Part shown: positions 44,973 through 55,683 of the stretch, piece by piece
Layout of the letters: each line of letters begins with the position of its first letter
Position numbering within the stretch: position 1 is the first letter of the stretch
Assembly (NCBI GenBank): GCA_905221605.1
Contig: CAJNDS010000990.1
Coordinates: 381,235-445,234 of the forward strand
Source of the DNA: Symbiodinium natans
Taxonomy: Eukaryota > Sar > Dinophyceae > Suessiales > Symbiodiniaceae
Direction of reading: 5' to 3'
Length of the DNA stretch: 64,000 nucleotides
Position numbers and translations under genes: made by a program
The notes under the pieces: model-generated
The model's database searches: none
What the model saw: only the letters and a program-made list of their open reading frames with translations
Told to the model about the DNA's origin: nothing

Positions 44973-45025
44973 CCATGATGCGATGGGGATGCCAGGGGCG
45001 GGGCGTCCAAGTACTTCACCCACAC
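44973..45025 (-). CDS. candidate exon, unknown gene
   Basis: 53 bp. Acceptor TGCACGCAG, donor GTTTAGG. Reads VWVKYLDAPPLASPSHH. Confidence 0.55.
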
Positions 45026-45041
45026 CTGCGTGCAGGTTCGT

Positions 45042-45079
45042 GGGGGGGGGGGGGGGGGGGGGGGGGGGGGAGGGGGGGG
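45042..45079. repeat. poly-G, 29 bases plus 8
   Basis: Two G runs split by a single A. Confidence 0.97.
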
Positions 45080-45607
45080 AAGTGAGGGTTTGGGGGGGTA
45101 GTGGTCCTCCATCGCTTTTGAAGCAGATAGGTCAAATGGCTGTGGGCTATGGGTATCTACGGGCTTTGGGGCTTTGGGGTTTTGGGATTCGGGGCTGAGG
45201 GTATTTTCATGTCGGACACCTGGGCTTGGGGAACGCAGAACGGCTGAGGCCTGCAACCCCCTCGCTGCATCCGATGTCAGTGCGATATCCAAGCTTGAGT
45301 TGACCTAACACCTGCAGACCCTAAACCTGAGTGGTGTCCTAAACAGTCTAAAGCCTGCGTTTCAAAGGGTCGAGAGGTTTCAGAGCAGCTTCTTGTTCAG
45401 AAGTTCAGGCTTCAGGGGTTGTGCTTGGGTCGCTTCGATCCCTCGTAGGGTCAGTCTTCTGTTTCAGGTTTAGGGTTTAGGGTTTAGGGTTTTAGGGTTT
45501 TAGGGTTTTAGGGCTTGGGGTTTAGGGTTTAGGGTTGAGGGTTGAGGGTTTAGGTTTGAGGGTTTAGGGTTCAGGGTTTAGGGTTCAGGGTGTCGGAACA
45601 CCCTAGC

Positions 45608-45671
45608 TATCGGCCTCCAGGTCACCGTTGGCGGCACTGACGAAACGCGTGTGCGACTGACAGCAACCGTT
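45608..45671 (-). CDS. candidate exon, unknown gene
   Basis: 64 bp. Acceptor CTGAGGCAG, donor GCTAGG (GC type). Reads NGCCQSHTRFVSAANGDLEA. Confidence 0.55.
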
Positions 45672-45887
45672 CTGCCTCAGTTTAGGAGGACTAGGGTGAT
45701 TAGGGTTTAGGGCTTAGGGCTTAGGGTTTAGGGATTAGGGTTTAGGGCTTGAGGTTTCTACGTCAGGATTTTGGAGGTTTCTGGGTAGAGGGCCTAGGGT
45801 TAATCTCCGAAGAACAGTTAAACCCGAAACCCCAAACTCGGAGGGAGAAAGACAACAAAAACAAAAACCAGGCAACATTGCTAACAC

Positions 45888-45966
45888 CACCACCACCACC
45901 ACCACAACCGCCACCACACTGCCACTGCCACTGCCACTGCCACTGCCACTGCCACTGCCACTGCCA
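45888..45966 (+). repeat. CCACCA then CCACTG hexamer array
   Basis: About eight perfect CCACTG (TGCCAC) hexamers preceded by CCA triplets. Confidence 0.95.
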
Positions 45967-46126
45967 GTACCTCTACCTTGCCTACCTTCTTTCCCATCCC
46001 CCGCCTGCTGCTACGAGTACCAGCAACCAACCCACCCACCAACCAACCAACCTCCGGCCTACTACGAGACCCCGCAAGCGTTCCCATCTGTCCGATCATC
46101 GAAACCTCCTCTCACGCTACAACCCA

Positions 46127-46385
46127 TTACGTGGCAAACCATAGCGCAAGGAGGACTTTCCCAAAGCCCTTAACCCACGCACGATGGACAGGCCAGCCGA
46201 AGCCCGCCTCAGCGTTTAGCGACTCCGGAGCCTCTCCAACGTCTTCTTTCAAGCTCGCAGGCAGCAGACTCGCGCCCTTCTTTGGCATGAGCGCCCAGAT
46301 CTCCTTGTGGCGCATCATGGCCAGCCAGGCCTGTAAACCACATCGAGTTCCAGAGGACGGCAGTTCGAGCAAAGAACTGTGACTC
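46127..46385 (-). CDS. candidate terminal exon, unknown gene
   Basis: About 259 bp open to a TAA stop, with acceptor AGTCACAG near its start. Reads GLQAWLAMMRHKEIWALMPK, then KGASLLPASLKEDVGEAPES, then LNAEAGFGWPVHRAWVKGFG, ending ALWFAT. Aromatic-rich and not a repeat product. The plus strand is also open here, but the minus reading is more protein-like. Confidence 0.55.
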
Positions 46386-47630
46386 TTGAGCGCCCTGAAC
46401 CTCTCAAGCCACAACTCCCCTAAAACCCCCCAAAACCCTTAACATCCTACACCCCTAAGCCAAAAACGCAACCCCACCCTTCTCTCCTGTAGGCGCCCGG
46501 ACGGCATGCAGCTGTAGGAACCGCAATCTGAGGACTCTTCATGGTTCAAGAGGCTGGGCTTCGGGCACACTTGAAAGTTCATGGGGGAAAGGGTGCAGGG
46601 GCTTCGGGTTTACAGGTGAAAGAGGCTTAGGGATTTAGGGGTTGAACGGCTAGCGGCCTTAGGGGAAAGGGGTTTGCGGTTCGACGGCTTGGGGGATTTG
46701 CCGGGATACATCTACTAGGACTCCGTTTAGGTTTTGCTGAGGGCTTCGGGGCGCGGGTCTTCGGGATCCACCAGCCTTTCGGGTGGGGCTCTTGACAAGC
46801 GAACTGCCAACCTCTCCCAAACCCGAATACAGTTGTCAGCAGCTATGAGTGTAGTTAACCTACGGATACCCCCGCCCCCTGCCTAGACATAACTTATCAC
46901 AAGCCATAGCTGCATTGACCCCGCTTCTCACCCCAGGCATAACTGCAAGTAACCCCCGCGTTTTTTCCAAACCTCAAGCCTAGGCCACTCAACACCCTGA
47001 ACCCGAAACCCGAAAGCCTGAAAGCCTAAGCCGCGAAGCCCTGAAAGCCTAAACTTGTTTTGCGCAAGTTCTTCATTCCATCGAATTCTTATGACCCGGC
47101 TTCTTATACCAACCGGTGGGCTGCCTTCAAGTAGGATCTTGGGGGTTCTCTGAACCCAGACACATCTCCGGCCCAGCGGCTCAACATTTGCAGGCCATGA
47201 CGGTATGAAGGACCAAACGCCTGTCAGATTTGCTGGTTCGTAGGTCACGAGCGGCTACCTGATGTCCCTGTAAGTCTAAGTGATACCGAACCTAACTCAA
47301 TCCCTACAAAGGAGAATGTCCCTAAACCCAAAGCAGGGTCGATGGTGTGGATAACAAGATCAGTACTCCTCAGGGCCACAGCAAAGCAAGCCGGTGGCCG
47401 TTCATGTATAGGAGTCCATACGCACAGTGCAAGACCCCAAGCGCTTGAACCCAAACTCTCGGAAACTTTGACTGAACCTCAGCCCTAAGCCCCTGAAGAA
47501 AACTGTCAGTAGTGTTGATTTCGTTTTGGAACGAGGCCCAAACCCTTAAACAGGCCTTCGGGCTTCGCTAAACCCTAAACCCTAAACCCTAAACCCAAAG
47601 CCCTAAACCCTAAACCCTAAACCCCTACAC
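46386..47630. other. 1.2 kb with two possible exons
   Basis: Minus frames at about 47334-47410 (CFAVALRSTDLVIHTIDPAL, donor GTTTAGGG) and 47080-47215 (SFIPSWPANVEPLGRRCVWV) are open but without clean acceptors. Confidence 0.35.
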
Positions 47631-47689
47631 CCGATATCATGCAAGGCCAGGAAGACTTTGAAGGCTTCAGGGCGGAGACGTTCTGGGAG
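47631..47689 (-). CDS. candidate exon, unknown gene
   Basis: 59 bp. Acceptor GGTCTTGCAG, donor GTGTAGGG. Reads LPERLRPEAFKVFLALHDIG. The LHDIG ending recalls the HD-x-G motif of metal-dependent phosphohydrolases, but the next exon needed to test this was not found. Confidence 0.6.
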
Positions 47690-48454
47690 CTGCAAGACCC
47701 CCATTTGGGTTTAGGGTTTAGGGCTGAGGGTTGAGGGTAGGGTTTAGGGTGTAGGGTTTAGGGTTCAGGGTTCAGGGTTCAGGGCTTACGCTATAGGGTT
47801 TGGGGTCTGGCTGTCTTGCAAGCACGAAGTGAAGGAACTGCACGTAAAACCCGAAAGCCAACTACTTCGTTCTCCTGCTCGCTTCCCCAATTCCCTCCCT
47901 GAACCCAAAAAACCCCGAAGGTTTATGGTGTAGTGTAGGGTTTCCCCTGAAGTCAACATAGAGGTCTACGTAATCACCGGCAGCGGGAATTTACTTCGGC
48001 TCTCCAGCTTTTAGTAGGGGACTCAGGAAAATGAGGTAGAAACCAACCCCAAGGGCGAGGATGTATGTGCATGTGTGGGAAAACCATGAATTCCCCGGTA
48101 AGAACTCGTATGTGAGGGTGGAGGGCTGGGGAAACTCAGGGTTCCCGCCTCTCCCTCACGACTGTCACACACGATTCCGAGCCTCAGACGCAGGCAGAAC
48201 CCAGGAAAACCTCAAACCCCAAAACCCGGAATCCGAAGTTAATTACAAGGTTCGCCTCTGGGGCTTCCAGGGGTTCACAGTTTCATGCTGGGGCTTGCGG
48301 GGTGCATAGGGTTTAGGCTTGGTTTGGGGTTCAGGGCGTTAGTTAGGGGGTTTAGGGTTTAGGGGCTTCGGGGGGGCATGGTGTTAATGGCCAGTAGTTC
48401 CTACAGGCCTCAGGCCTTGATGTAGAGAGGTTCTACTGTAGGGGGTTTGGGCCG

Positions 48455-48835
48455 ATAAACCCGATAAACCCTCTAAACCCTTTAAACCCTGTAAACCCTT
48501 TACACCCTCTAAACCCTCTAAACCCTCTAAACCCTGTAAACCCTATAAACCCTGTAAACCCTGTAAACCCGGTAAACCCTATAAACCCCACACCCATAAA
48601 CCCTGTAAACCCGAGAAACCCTATAAACTCCCTAAACCCAAAAGAACCACGAGCACCACAAACCCTAGAAACCCTAAACCCGATGATTTCACTATCATCC
48701 CTGCTACCTGGTTCCCTAAACCCTATAAACCCCATAAACCCTACAAAAACCCCATAAAAACCCTGTAAAAACCCTGTAAAAACCTAAAAAAACCCTATAA
48801 AAACCCTATAAATTGCACCCTAAAATCCCTAGTAC
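48455..48835 (-). repeat. CCCTRTAAA variant block
   Basis: Degenerate telomere-like units CCCTGTAAA, CCCTATAAA and CCCTCTAAA. It creates a GFIGFTGFTGF-like open frame that I regard as artefact. Confidence 0.9.
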
Positions 48836-48909
48836 CTGTCCCGAGACCCGGGCACTGCCGTGCTGCGACCCCACTCCGGGTGCACAGCGACCACCGTGCC
48901 AGGGATGAC
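48836..48909 (-). CDS. candidate exon, unknown gene
   Basis: 74 bp. Acceptor CCCCCTCAG, canonical donor GTACTAGG. Reads VIPGTVVAVHPEWGRSTAVP then GSRD. One of the best orphan exons. Confidence 0.65.
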
Positions 48910-49369
48910 CTGAGGGGGAATGGGTGGGGGATGAAATAGAGTTGAGGGTTTCGGGCTTCGGTAGTGGATTTCTTATTGCTATTCTTATGATTACGTTTGT
49001 TATTCATCATGTTCTTACAGTTAACCCTTCAAAAGCCGGCGAACGGAACCCAGTAAAGGAGAACACAGCTAGTGAACGAAGACAGTTAACTCAGCTGTTA
49101 CCCCTTTTAAAGTTAGTTCACATGTAATCCTTAACGTCCTCCATCTATTTCTTTGGGACCGGTTCTACTGGTTCTAAAAGTCCTTAATGAGGGGGTTTCG
49201 TTCCGTCTAGTTCTTGGAGGTAATAATTATCAGAGCGTGAAGAAAACGCGTAGGGCAGTTCAGGACAGGAACCCAAACCCAAAGTATGTTTCATCTTCAG
49301 GCACGACATCTACGTCCGCTGCCGCTGGCTATCGGTAGAGGTGCACGACGTGGGGGGCCGCTTGCCTTC

Positions 49370-49562
49370 CTGGGTTTCCGCGGAGGTTCTGGCTTCCTTG
49401 ACCCGCCGAGCAATGTCTGCGCCAATTGCGATGGGAACCTTCTTGCCCATGAAGGATGTCTGCGCCTCCTTGCACGTGGCGCCTTCCATGCTCACGTGCG
49501 ACAAGGCTCGAAAGACCTCCCCAAAGTCGCTGGAGTCCAGTTTGCTCAATTGACCGCCCAAC
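49370..49562 (-). CDS. long candidate exon, unknown gene
   Basis: 193 bp. Acceptor ATAATGAAG. Possible donors are GAAGGC (GA) or GCAAGC (GC) four bases on. Reads LGGQLSKLDSSDFGEVFRAL, SHVSMEGATCKEAQTSFMGK, then KVPIAIGADIARRVKEART. The longest orphan exon, clearly protein-like; family not recognised. Confidence 0.7.
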
Positions 49563-50154
49563 CTTCATTATACTCCTATCATGGCCGCTAACTCAAGGTC
49601 TGCTTCCGACACTATCTTAACAAGCTCTTTCAGTTGCCAGGCGAAACATGCCCGAGTTGAAAAAAGAAATGAGTTTTCTCACATACATTAGAATGCAAGA
49701 GTCCAACACCCCATTTTTGGGAAATCCCTCATATGGGGATGGTGAAGATGGCAAGAGGGGTCCATAACAAGCTCGAGTCCTGACGTGCTGGTGCTCAGGG
49801 CTTAGGGTTTAGGGACACAAGCTCCCCGCTACTTGGGGCTCAGGGTCCACATGCCCTTAAGCCCTGAAGAGCATTAAATTAAATTACGGTGTAACTTACC
49901 CAGAGGGCTTGGGTCTTACAGTTGTTCAGAGTTGCAGGGTTTTTTGCATACAGGGTTTTGGGTGTACCAGGTCTTGGAGCTGTAGGGGCAACACAACCGA
50001 GAAGGCTAGACTGCTGAGTGTCGAGCCGCCCACACTCAAAAACCTGTGCACCCCTAAACGGGTTTAGGGTTCGGGGTTTTGGGTCTAGGGTTTAGGGTTT
50101 AGGGTTCAGGGGAACTTCAATTCCAGTCCCTAAGCCCGAGCACCCGAGTCCTAA

Positions 50155-50235
50155 ACCCTAAACCCTAAACCCTAAACCCTAAACCCTAAACCCTAAACCC
50201 TAAACCCTAAACCCCCTAAACCCCCTAAACCCTAA
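50155..50235 (-). repeat. CCCTAAA array
   Basis: About ten units, facing the TTTAGGG block that begins at 50312. Confidence 0.95.
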
Positions 50236-50311
50236 ATCCTAGACTACAAGGAAGAGGCTCATTTGGAGATCCCTAAAGCCTCGTCCGTCCGTGAACTGCA
50301 CTAAAATTAAA

Positions 50312-50790
50312 CAGTTTAGGGTTTAGGGTTTAGGGTTTAGGGTTTAGGGTTTAGGGTCTACGGTTTAGGTTTAGGGTTTAGGGTCTGCGGTTTAGGCTTT
50401 AGGGTTTCGGGGTTTTGGGGTTTAGGGGTTTCGGGGTTTAGGGGTTTCGGGGTTTGGGGTTTAGGGTTTAGGGTTTGGGTTTAGGGTTTAGGGTTTAGGG
50501 TTTAGGGTTTAGGGTTTAGGGTTTAGGGTTTAGGGTTTAGGGTTTAGGGTTTAGGGTTTAGGGTTTAGGGTTTAGGGTTAGGTTTAGGGTTTAGGGTTTA
50601 GGGGGTTTAGGGTTTAGGGTTTAGGGTTTAGGGTTTAGGGTTTGGGGTTTAGGGTTTAGGGCTTAGGGCTTAGGGCTCAGGGCTTAGGGTTTAGGGTATA
50701 GGGTTTGGGGTTTAGGGTTTAGGGTTTAGGGCTTAGGGCTTAGGGCTCAGGGCTTAGGGCTTACGGTTTTAGGATTTAGGATCAAGACCC
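50312..50790 (+). repeat. 0.48-kb TTTAGGG block with variant sub-blocks
   Basis: The largest telomere-like tract. A nearly perfect core (50458-50640) is flanked by TTTCGGGG and GGGCTTA/GGGCTCA variants. A sub-block of GGGCTTA GGGCTCA GGGCTTA units occurs twice (50660-50690 and 50728-50758), indicating internal duplication. Confidence 0.95.
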
Positions 50791-50884
50791 GAACCCTGAT
50801 TAAACCCGGAATCCGGAACCAAGTGACCAAACCCTAAACCCTAGACACCATAAAAACCATCACGCCCTGGCGAACCTCCTCTAC

Positions 50885-50934
50885 TGTGGTGATTCGATGC
50901 CACCGCCCGTGAGGAACCTCAACCGGCCTCGCAA
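50885..50934 (-). CDS. candidate exon, unknown gene
   Basis: 50 bp. Acceptor CAAGCAG, donor GTAGAGG. Reads LRGRLRFLTGGGIESP. Confidence 0.5.
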
Positions 50935-51587
50935 CTGCTTGGGGCTGGAGGGTCTAGCACCCTTAAACCCCTAAACCCCTAAACCCTAAACCCTAACCCC
51001 TACACCCTAAACCCTACACCCTAAACCCTAAACGAAGCTATGACCGTGAGATACGATACGCTTTCTACCAGAGCGGTTGGGGTTTAGGGCTTAGGGTTCA
51101 GGGTTCAGGGTTTGGGGTGTAGGTCGCTGAGGCTCTCAGAAGCGCCTGACAAAGTCCAAGGGTTCGACGCGGAAATACCCCCCAGAAAAGTTCGCAAAGC
51201 CGAAGCCCAAACAAGCACAGCCCCCCAAAAGCCCGAAGCCCCAGAATGCACCCAACCATCCCAAAAAAGTACTCAAACCTTGCACCCTGCCTGGCCGTGC
51301 CGTCACGGCTGACGACGCAGTCCCTCAAGAGCCTCGGACACAAAAAAAGTGGTTCAGGGGGGCTTTCCGGAATTTGGGGGGGCTTCAGAGTTTCAGATTT
51401 CCTGGGCTTAGGGCTTGGGGGTTCAGGGAAGCTTCGCGGATAGGGGAGGCAGGTCTGGGGTTCGGGCTGTGAAGCTTCAGGGTTTCAGGGGTACAGGCGC
51501 AGGGCGATTTTAAGGTCAGGAATACGAAGTTGCCCGGCAACCTAGGCAAAAGAAGAGTGCAGGCAAACAAGAGTTCCAACCCTAAAC

Positions 51588-51643
51588 CGCGCAGCGAAGA
51601 TGCAGCTGCAGCCAAACAAGCGCACGATCAGCTCGCTCTTAAC
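51588..51643 (-). CDS. candidate exon with hydrophobic segment
   Basis: 56 bp. Acceptor TTTAAGAAAAAG, donor GTTTAGGG. Reads VKSELIVRLFGCSCIFAA. A plus frame (AAKQAHDQLALNLFLKG) is also open. Confidence 0.45.
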
Positions 51644-51793
51644 CTTTTTCTTAAAGGCCGACTTCAAGACTTCCACAAAAGTTTCGGGGTTGTTAGGGTT
51701 TGGGGCCCTTTAGACCATCCTAAGAGTATCCACGGTTCAGGTGTATTGAGGCTGGTCAGCTTTCGTGCTCAGAATCCTACGGCCCAGCACCTC

Positions 51794-51891
51794 CTGGGAT
51801 ATTCCCCCTTCCATAACAGGGATTACAATAGGGGGGGGGGGGGTACTATAATCCCTATTCAGGACTGTTAGTACAAGGGGGAGCATCCCAA
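51794..51891. mobile_element. MITE copy 5
   Basis: Left arm CTGGGATATTCCCCC, right arm GGACTGTTAGTACAAGGGGG then AGCATCCCAA. It lacks the same part of the left arm as copy 1 and carries an expanded central G run. Confidence 0.75.
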
Positions 51892-52478
51892 TTTATAAGG
51901 GTTTTGCGCGAGCGGCCTGAATCCGAAGATGCGAAACCCCTTAAACCCTTTAACCCCTTTAAACCTCTTAGACCCTTTCAACCCCTTAAACCTTAAACCC
52001 GAAAAACGCTAAAACCCACCCAAACACCCCTGGGGCCCCCCACCAGTTCAGGAAGGGCCTCACCGCCCGAACAGAAACCTGGAGCGGCTAAAGGGCTCAG
52101 AGTTGAAAGCGGGGTCAGGGCTTAGGGCTACGAGTTTTGGGTTTAGGGTTTTGGGTTTTGGGTTTAGGGCTTAGGGCTTAGGGCTTAGGATTTTGGGTTA
52201 AGGAGGGTTTGGGGTTTAGGGGCTTGCGCGGCGTGTCGTGCGAGGGTGTCACATGAAGGGCTTAAGCAAACAAAGCCCCGAACCCCGGAGTGAAAGCATT
52301 GCGCAGGGTTGAGAGGTTCGGGGCCCCAGGCATTGGTAGGGGACCCTAAAGCAAATATAAAGTTCCGGAGTTTGAGGGGTCCATCGGCATTGAACGGCTT
52401 GCAAGGCTCTCGGGTCTCAAGAGGCTCTTAAGTGGGCGGAGGGCACTGGAAGTTTGGGGCTTCGGGGTTCAAGCTTTC

Positions 52479-52530
52479 CATCCCGCAACTGTCCGTCTTT
52501 CAGGGGCACATGGCTTATGTTTAGGAGCTC
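52479..52530 (-). CDS. candidate exon, unknown gene
   Basis: 52 bp. Acceptor CGGGCTGAG, donor GAAAGC (GA type). Reads ELLNISHVPLKDGQLRD. Confidence 0.5.
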
Positions 52531-52907
52531 CTCAGCCCGAACACCTTTGAACCCCCAAACCTGAAACCGCTGAACCGCTAACCTTAAACCCCTAGCCAAC
52601 CCCAACCCTGAACCCTAAACCCGAAACCCTAAATCCTAAACCCTAAACCCTATAGGCCCTAAACCTGGAAGGGTTCTGGGGGTTGATTATCTAAGTGACT
52701 CCAGGACTCCCAACAAGGTTTAGGGGTTCGAGGTTTGGGGGTTTAGGGGCTAAGGGCTAAGGGATTCAGGGGCTTTGGGGTGCGAGGGTTCAGGGTTCAG
52801 GGTTCAGGGTTCAGGGTTCAGGGTTTAGGGTTTAGGGTTTAGGGTTTAGGGTTTAGGGTTTAGGGTCTAGGGTTTAGGGTTTAGGGTTTAGTAGGGTTCA
52901 GGGTTTC

Positions 52908-52985
52908 GGAGCAGCCCAGGGCTCCCGGCTAAGTCCATGAGACGGTCGGCTTGGTTGCGGACGTCCTGACGCCGTTGCGGGGGTG
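52908..52985 (-). CDS. candidate exon, possibly 3' part of the PPPDE gene
   Basis: 78 bp. Acceptor GGCTGAAAG, donor GAAACC (GA type). Reads PPQRRQDVRNQADRLMDLAG then SPGLL. It is the next convincing minus-strand exon but one after the PPPDE exons; phase to 54862-54913 fails unless a non-canonical donor is used. Confidence 0.55.
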
Positions 52986-53474
52986 CTTTCAGCCCTAGGT
53001 CCCAAATGGTTTTAGGGCTTTTAGGGGTTTAGGGTTTTTAGGGCTTTTAGGGCTTTTAGGGCTTTTAGGGCTTTTAGGGCTTAGGGTTCAGGGCTTGGGG
53101 CTGAGGGTTTAGGGCTTAGGGCTTAGGGCTTAGGGCTTAGGGCTTAGGGCTTCGGGTAAACTTGAAGGTTATAAGAGCCCCAACCATCACCACATTCAAC
53201 TATGGGTGCCCAACGTCTAACCCCAGGTATACCTACTGTAGCCATGAACCTTCACTTATCGTGAAGCCCGCGATGGAATTCTCAGAAGCTGGTATGGTTC
53301 TGAGGGTGGGGGTGAGAGGAGTGGGGGTGGGGGGGGGGGGCCTGCCGTTGGGGTCTAGGGCGTGGGTCGGGTTTCGCATTTGGGGGCTTCAGGAGGTGTA
53401 AGGATTCAGGCCTCAGGGTTCTTGGGGTCCGCTGTGAAGAAAGCAGGAAACCGTGCGCTATTTGCCATATTATA

Positions 53475-53665
53475 TACATATATGTATATACATAATATAT
53501 ATATATATATATATATGTATGTATATTATATGTATATCTATTTATTTATTTATATGTATATGTACATGTACATGTCTATGTCTATGTCTATGTCCATGTC
53601 TACGTCTACGTCTACGTCTGCGTCTACGTCTACGTCTACGTCTATGTCTATGTCTATGTTGTTTT
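53475..53665. repeat. TA/ATGT microsatellite followed by TGTCTA hexamer array
   Basis: TATA and ATGTAT units lead into about 14 TGTCTA/CGTCTA hexamers. The open frames here (MSMSMS, TSTSTS) are artefacts. Confidence 0.95.
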
Positions 53666-53873
53666 CTATAGTCATGCTTGTATCTATATTTCAACTCATA
53701 ACATGGCAACTGAATCTAAGCACTAAACCTTAAGCCCGAAACCCAGAACCCCTTAATTGAAGAAACTGAATTCCTTAACAAAGCTTGGGGGGGGGGGGAG
53801 GTGAGGGGGTGCACGGGGAGCAAAAGCAGTAAAAGCCCCTTTAACATCCTTGGGCTGCGCAGGGGGTCATGGG

Positions 53874-53974
53874 TTGGGATGTTCCCCCCTATGCTAACAG
53901 TTCCTCATGGGGATCATAATAGGGGGTACTATATTCCCTATTCAGGGATGTTAGTATAAAGAGAAACATCCCAA
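53874..53974. mobile_element. MITE copy 6 with perfect 8-bp target duplication
   Basis: 101 bp, from TTGGGATGTTCCCCCC to ACATCCCAA. Flanked by GTCATGGG at 53866-53873 and 53975-53982, a perfect 8-bp duplication different from that of copy 1. Confidence 0.88.
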
Positions 53975-54331
53975 GTCATGGGCATGAATGAAGGTCTTCC
54001 GGTCAAGGCATGTTGTTCGTTTAGAGAAACCAGTCCTCAGGCAGTGGTCGTCCAGTCAGGAACCTGATCGGAAGGAGTCAGAGACTGGTCTTTGGGTTCC
54101 ATCAGAATCAACGTGAGGGTTCAGAGCGTAGGGGACGAGGGTTCTCTTCATGGGTAGCTATGCCCGGACTCTACACAAAGGGCAGCTACAATCCTATAAC
54201 CCTGTCTATGACTAGGAAGGTTCAAGTAAGGCTTCTCATACATGGCGAAGGCCATCTTGGCTGGGGCTGGAGAAGCAAAACATCTTAACATAACAATATG
54301 ATCATGTAAAACTTCTTGTAGTACATTGGGG

Positions 54332-54421
54332 TTTAGGGTTTAGGGTTTAGGGTTTAGGGTTTAGGGTTTAGGGTTTAGGGTTTAGGGTTTAGGGTTTAGG
54401 GTTTAGGGTTTAGGGTTTAGG
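54332..54421 (+). repeat. TTTAGGG array, about 12 units
   Basis: Nearly perfect 7-mers. Confidence 0.97.
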
Positions 54422-54861
54422 TTTCCCAGCCCTACCTTCCAGCCCAAACGCACAGACACCCCCCAGCAAGAGAGGAAGGAGGGAGAAGGGGTTTGGGTGT
54501 GAGGAGGCATCCTGGGATCAAGGGCCTAGGACCTGGGGAGGGCGCGGGGCAAAAGCGCATGGACCGCCACGCCCACAAACTCTACATCCCTAGAAGCCAA
54601 GCTCTTAACATCTCCGTGGTTCTGCGCGGAGCCTCAGCCCTGAAGCCCAAACTTCCTCTGTGGAAGAGGTTGAGGGGAAGGAAAGCTGTTAAGGGTTTAG
54701 TAGGCCCTGAACCCGAAAGCTCTGAAAACTCTACAACCCAACAAGCCATAAGGCATAAGGCCGGAAACAGCTTTAGGCTTCGCGAGTGCTGGGCTGGGGG
54801 GGGTTTAGCCCTAAACCCTAAACCCTAAACCCTAAACCCCTAAACCCCTAAACCCCTAAAC

Positions 54862-54913
54862 CCCTTTTCGGCGACAGATGGCGCCCCGAGCTCCTGGCAT
54901 GGCCACCCGGTCA
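54862..54913 (-). CDS. candidate exon after the PPPDE core
   Basis: Acceptor TCACTTCAG, donor GTTTAGG. Reads TGWPCQELGAPSVAEK and joins 55604-55683 in phase. TGWPC lies where the family has its LTG-x-P segment, though a few residues are missing. Confidence 0.5.
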
Positions 54914-55124
54914 CTGAAGTGATTGCCTCACCCAGCGAACGCGCATAAAATACACGAAGAAGTGGATCAATGAACAAAATAACTATGGAAATTGCATGTC
55001 TACAGGTGTTTTTAATGTATTTGTATGCATATGCACATCCGCATCTGCATTCATATAGAGAGAGAGAAAGAGAGAAAGAGAGTTAGACTTATATCTATAT
55101 TTACATTGCTATTTTTGTCCGGAA

Positions 55125-55180
55125 ACACCCCTAGATCTAAATCGGGCCTTTGAGAAGCTTGAGGCTCTCCGTGGTAACAA
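55125..55180 (+). CDS. possible plus-strand exon
   Basis: After acceptor CCCCTAG a plus frame reads LNRAFEKLEALR and meets GTAACA. A minus frame (AFIVTTESLKLLKG) is also open. Strand undecided. Confidence 0.25.
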
Positions 55181-55603
55181 TGAATGCGAAGGAAACTTGG
55201 GGAGGAGGTGGGGGTTCAGGGCTCAAGAGAGAAGGCTACGTGCTGAGGGTTTAGGGCTAAGGGCAGAGGCCCTGAACCTTGAAAATCTTCGGGGGGATCG
55301 AAGGGCTTTGTTCTTGGAGGGTATAGGGTTTAGGGCCTCGGGTTTGGACGGCAAGGGCTTGGGTTTTGGGATCCTCCCCCATAGTTGGGGGATTCTGAGC
55401 TTAAAAATCTGGCAATTCAGGGATTCAGAGCTGGGTGCATTGTTTGCAGGGCCTCGGGCGCAAGGGGAAACTAAAAAGTTTGAGATATCTCGGGGCCCCT
55501 GCAGGAACCTCTCTTCCTTCCCCAATCAATCCTACCCGAAACCTTAACAATATCTTTAAGTATCAAAAACAAAACCTTTCAACCCGTTTAATAAACCCTA
55601 AAC

Positions 55604-55683
55604 CCACAGTCTTGGTGCAGCGGCAATTGTTGCAGATCACGTCGTAGGTGTCTCGGTGAAAAATCCTCGGCTCCGCCGGATGG
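55604..55683 (-). CDS. PPPDE exon 5 (Cys motif)
   Basis: 80 bp. Acceptor GTCGAAAG, donor GTTTAGGG. Reads HPAEPRIFHRDTYDVICNNC then RCTKTV. Confidence 0.75.

Larger units (their letters stand above)
52986..54861. other. 1.9 kb without a confident exon
   Basis: Includes the TGTCTA array, MITE copy 6, a (TTTTAGGGC)n tract at 53030-53160 and the TTTAGGG array. A plus frame at 54490-54800 is open but lacks support. Confidence 0.45.

Noticed and set aside
48433-48735. Minus frame encoding GFTGFIGFRGF repeats
   Set aside because: Product of the CCCTRTAAA block.
53362-53733. Frames encoding MSMSMS/TSTSTS
   Set aside because: Product of the TGTCTA hexamer array.
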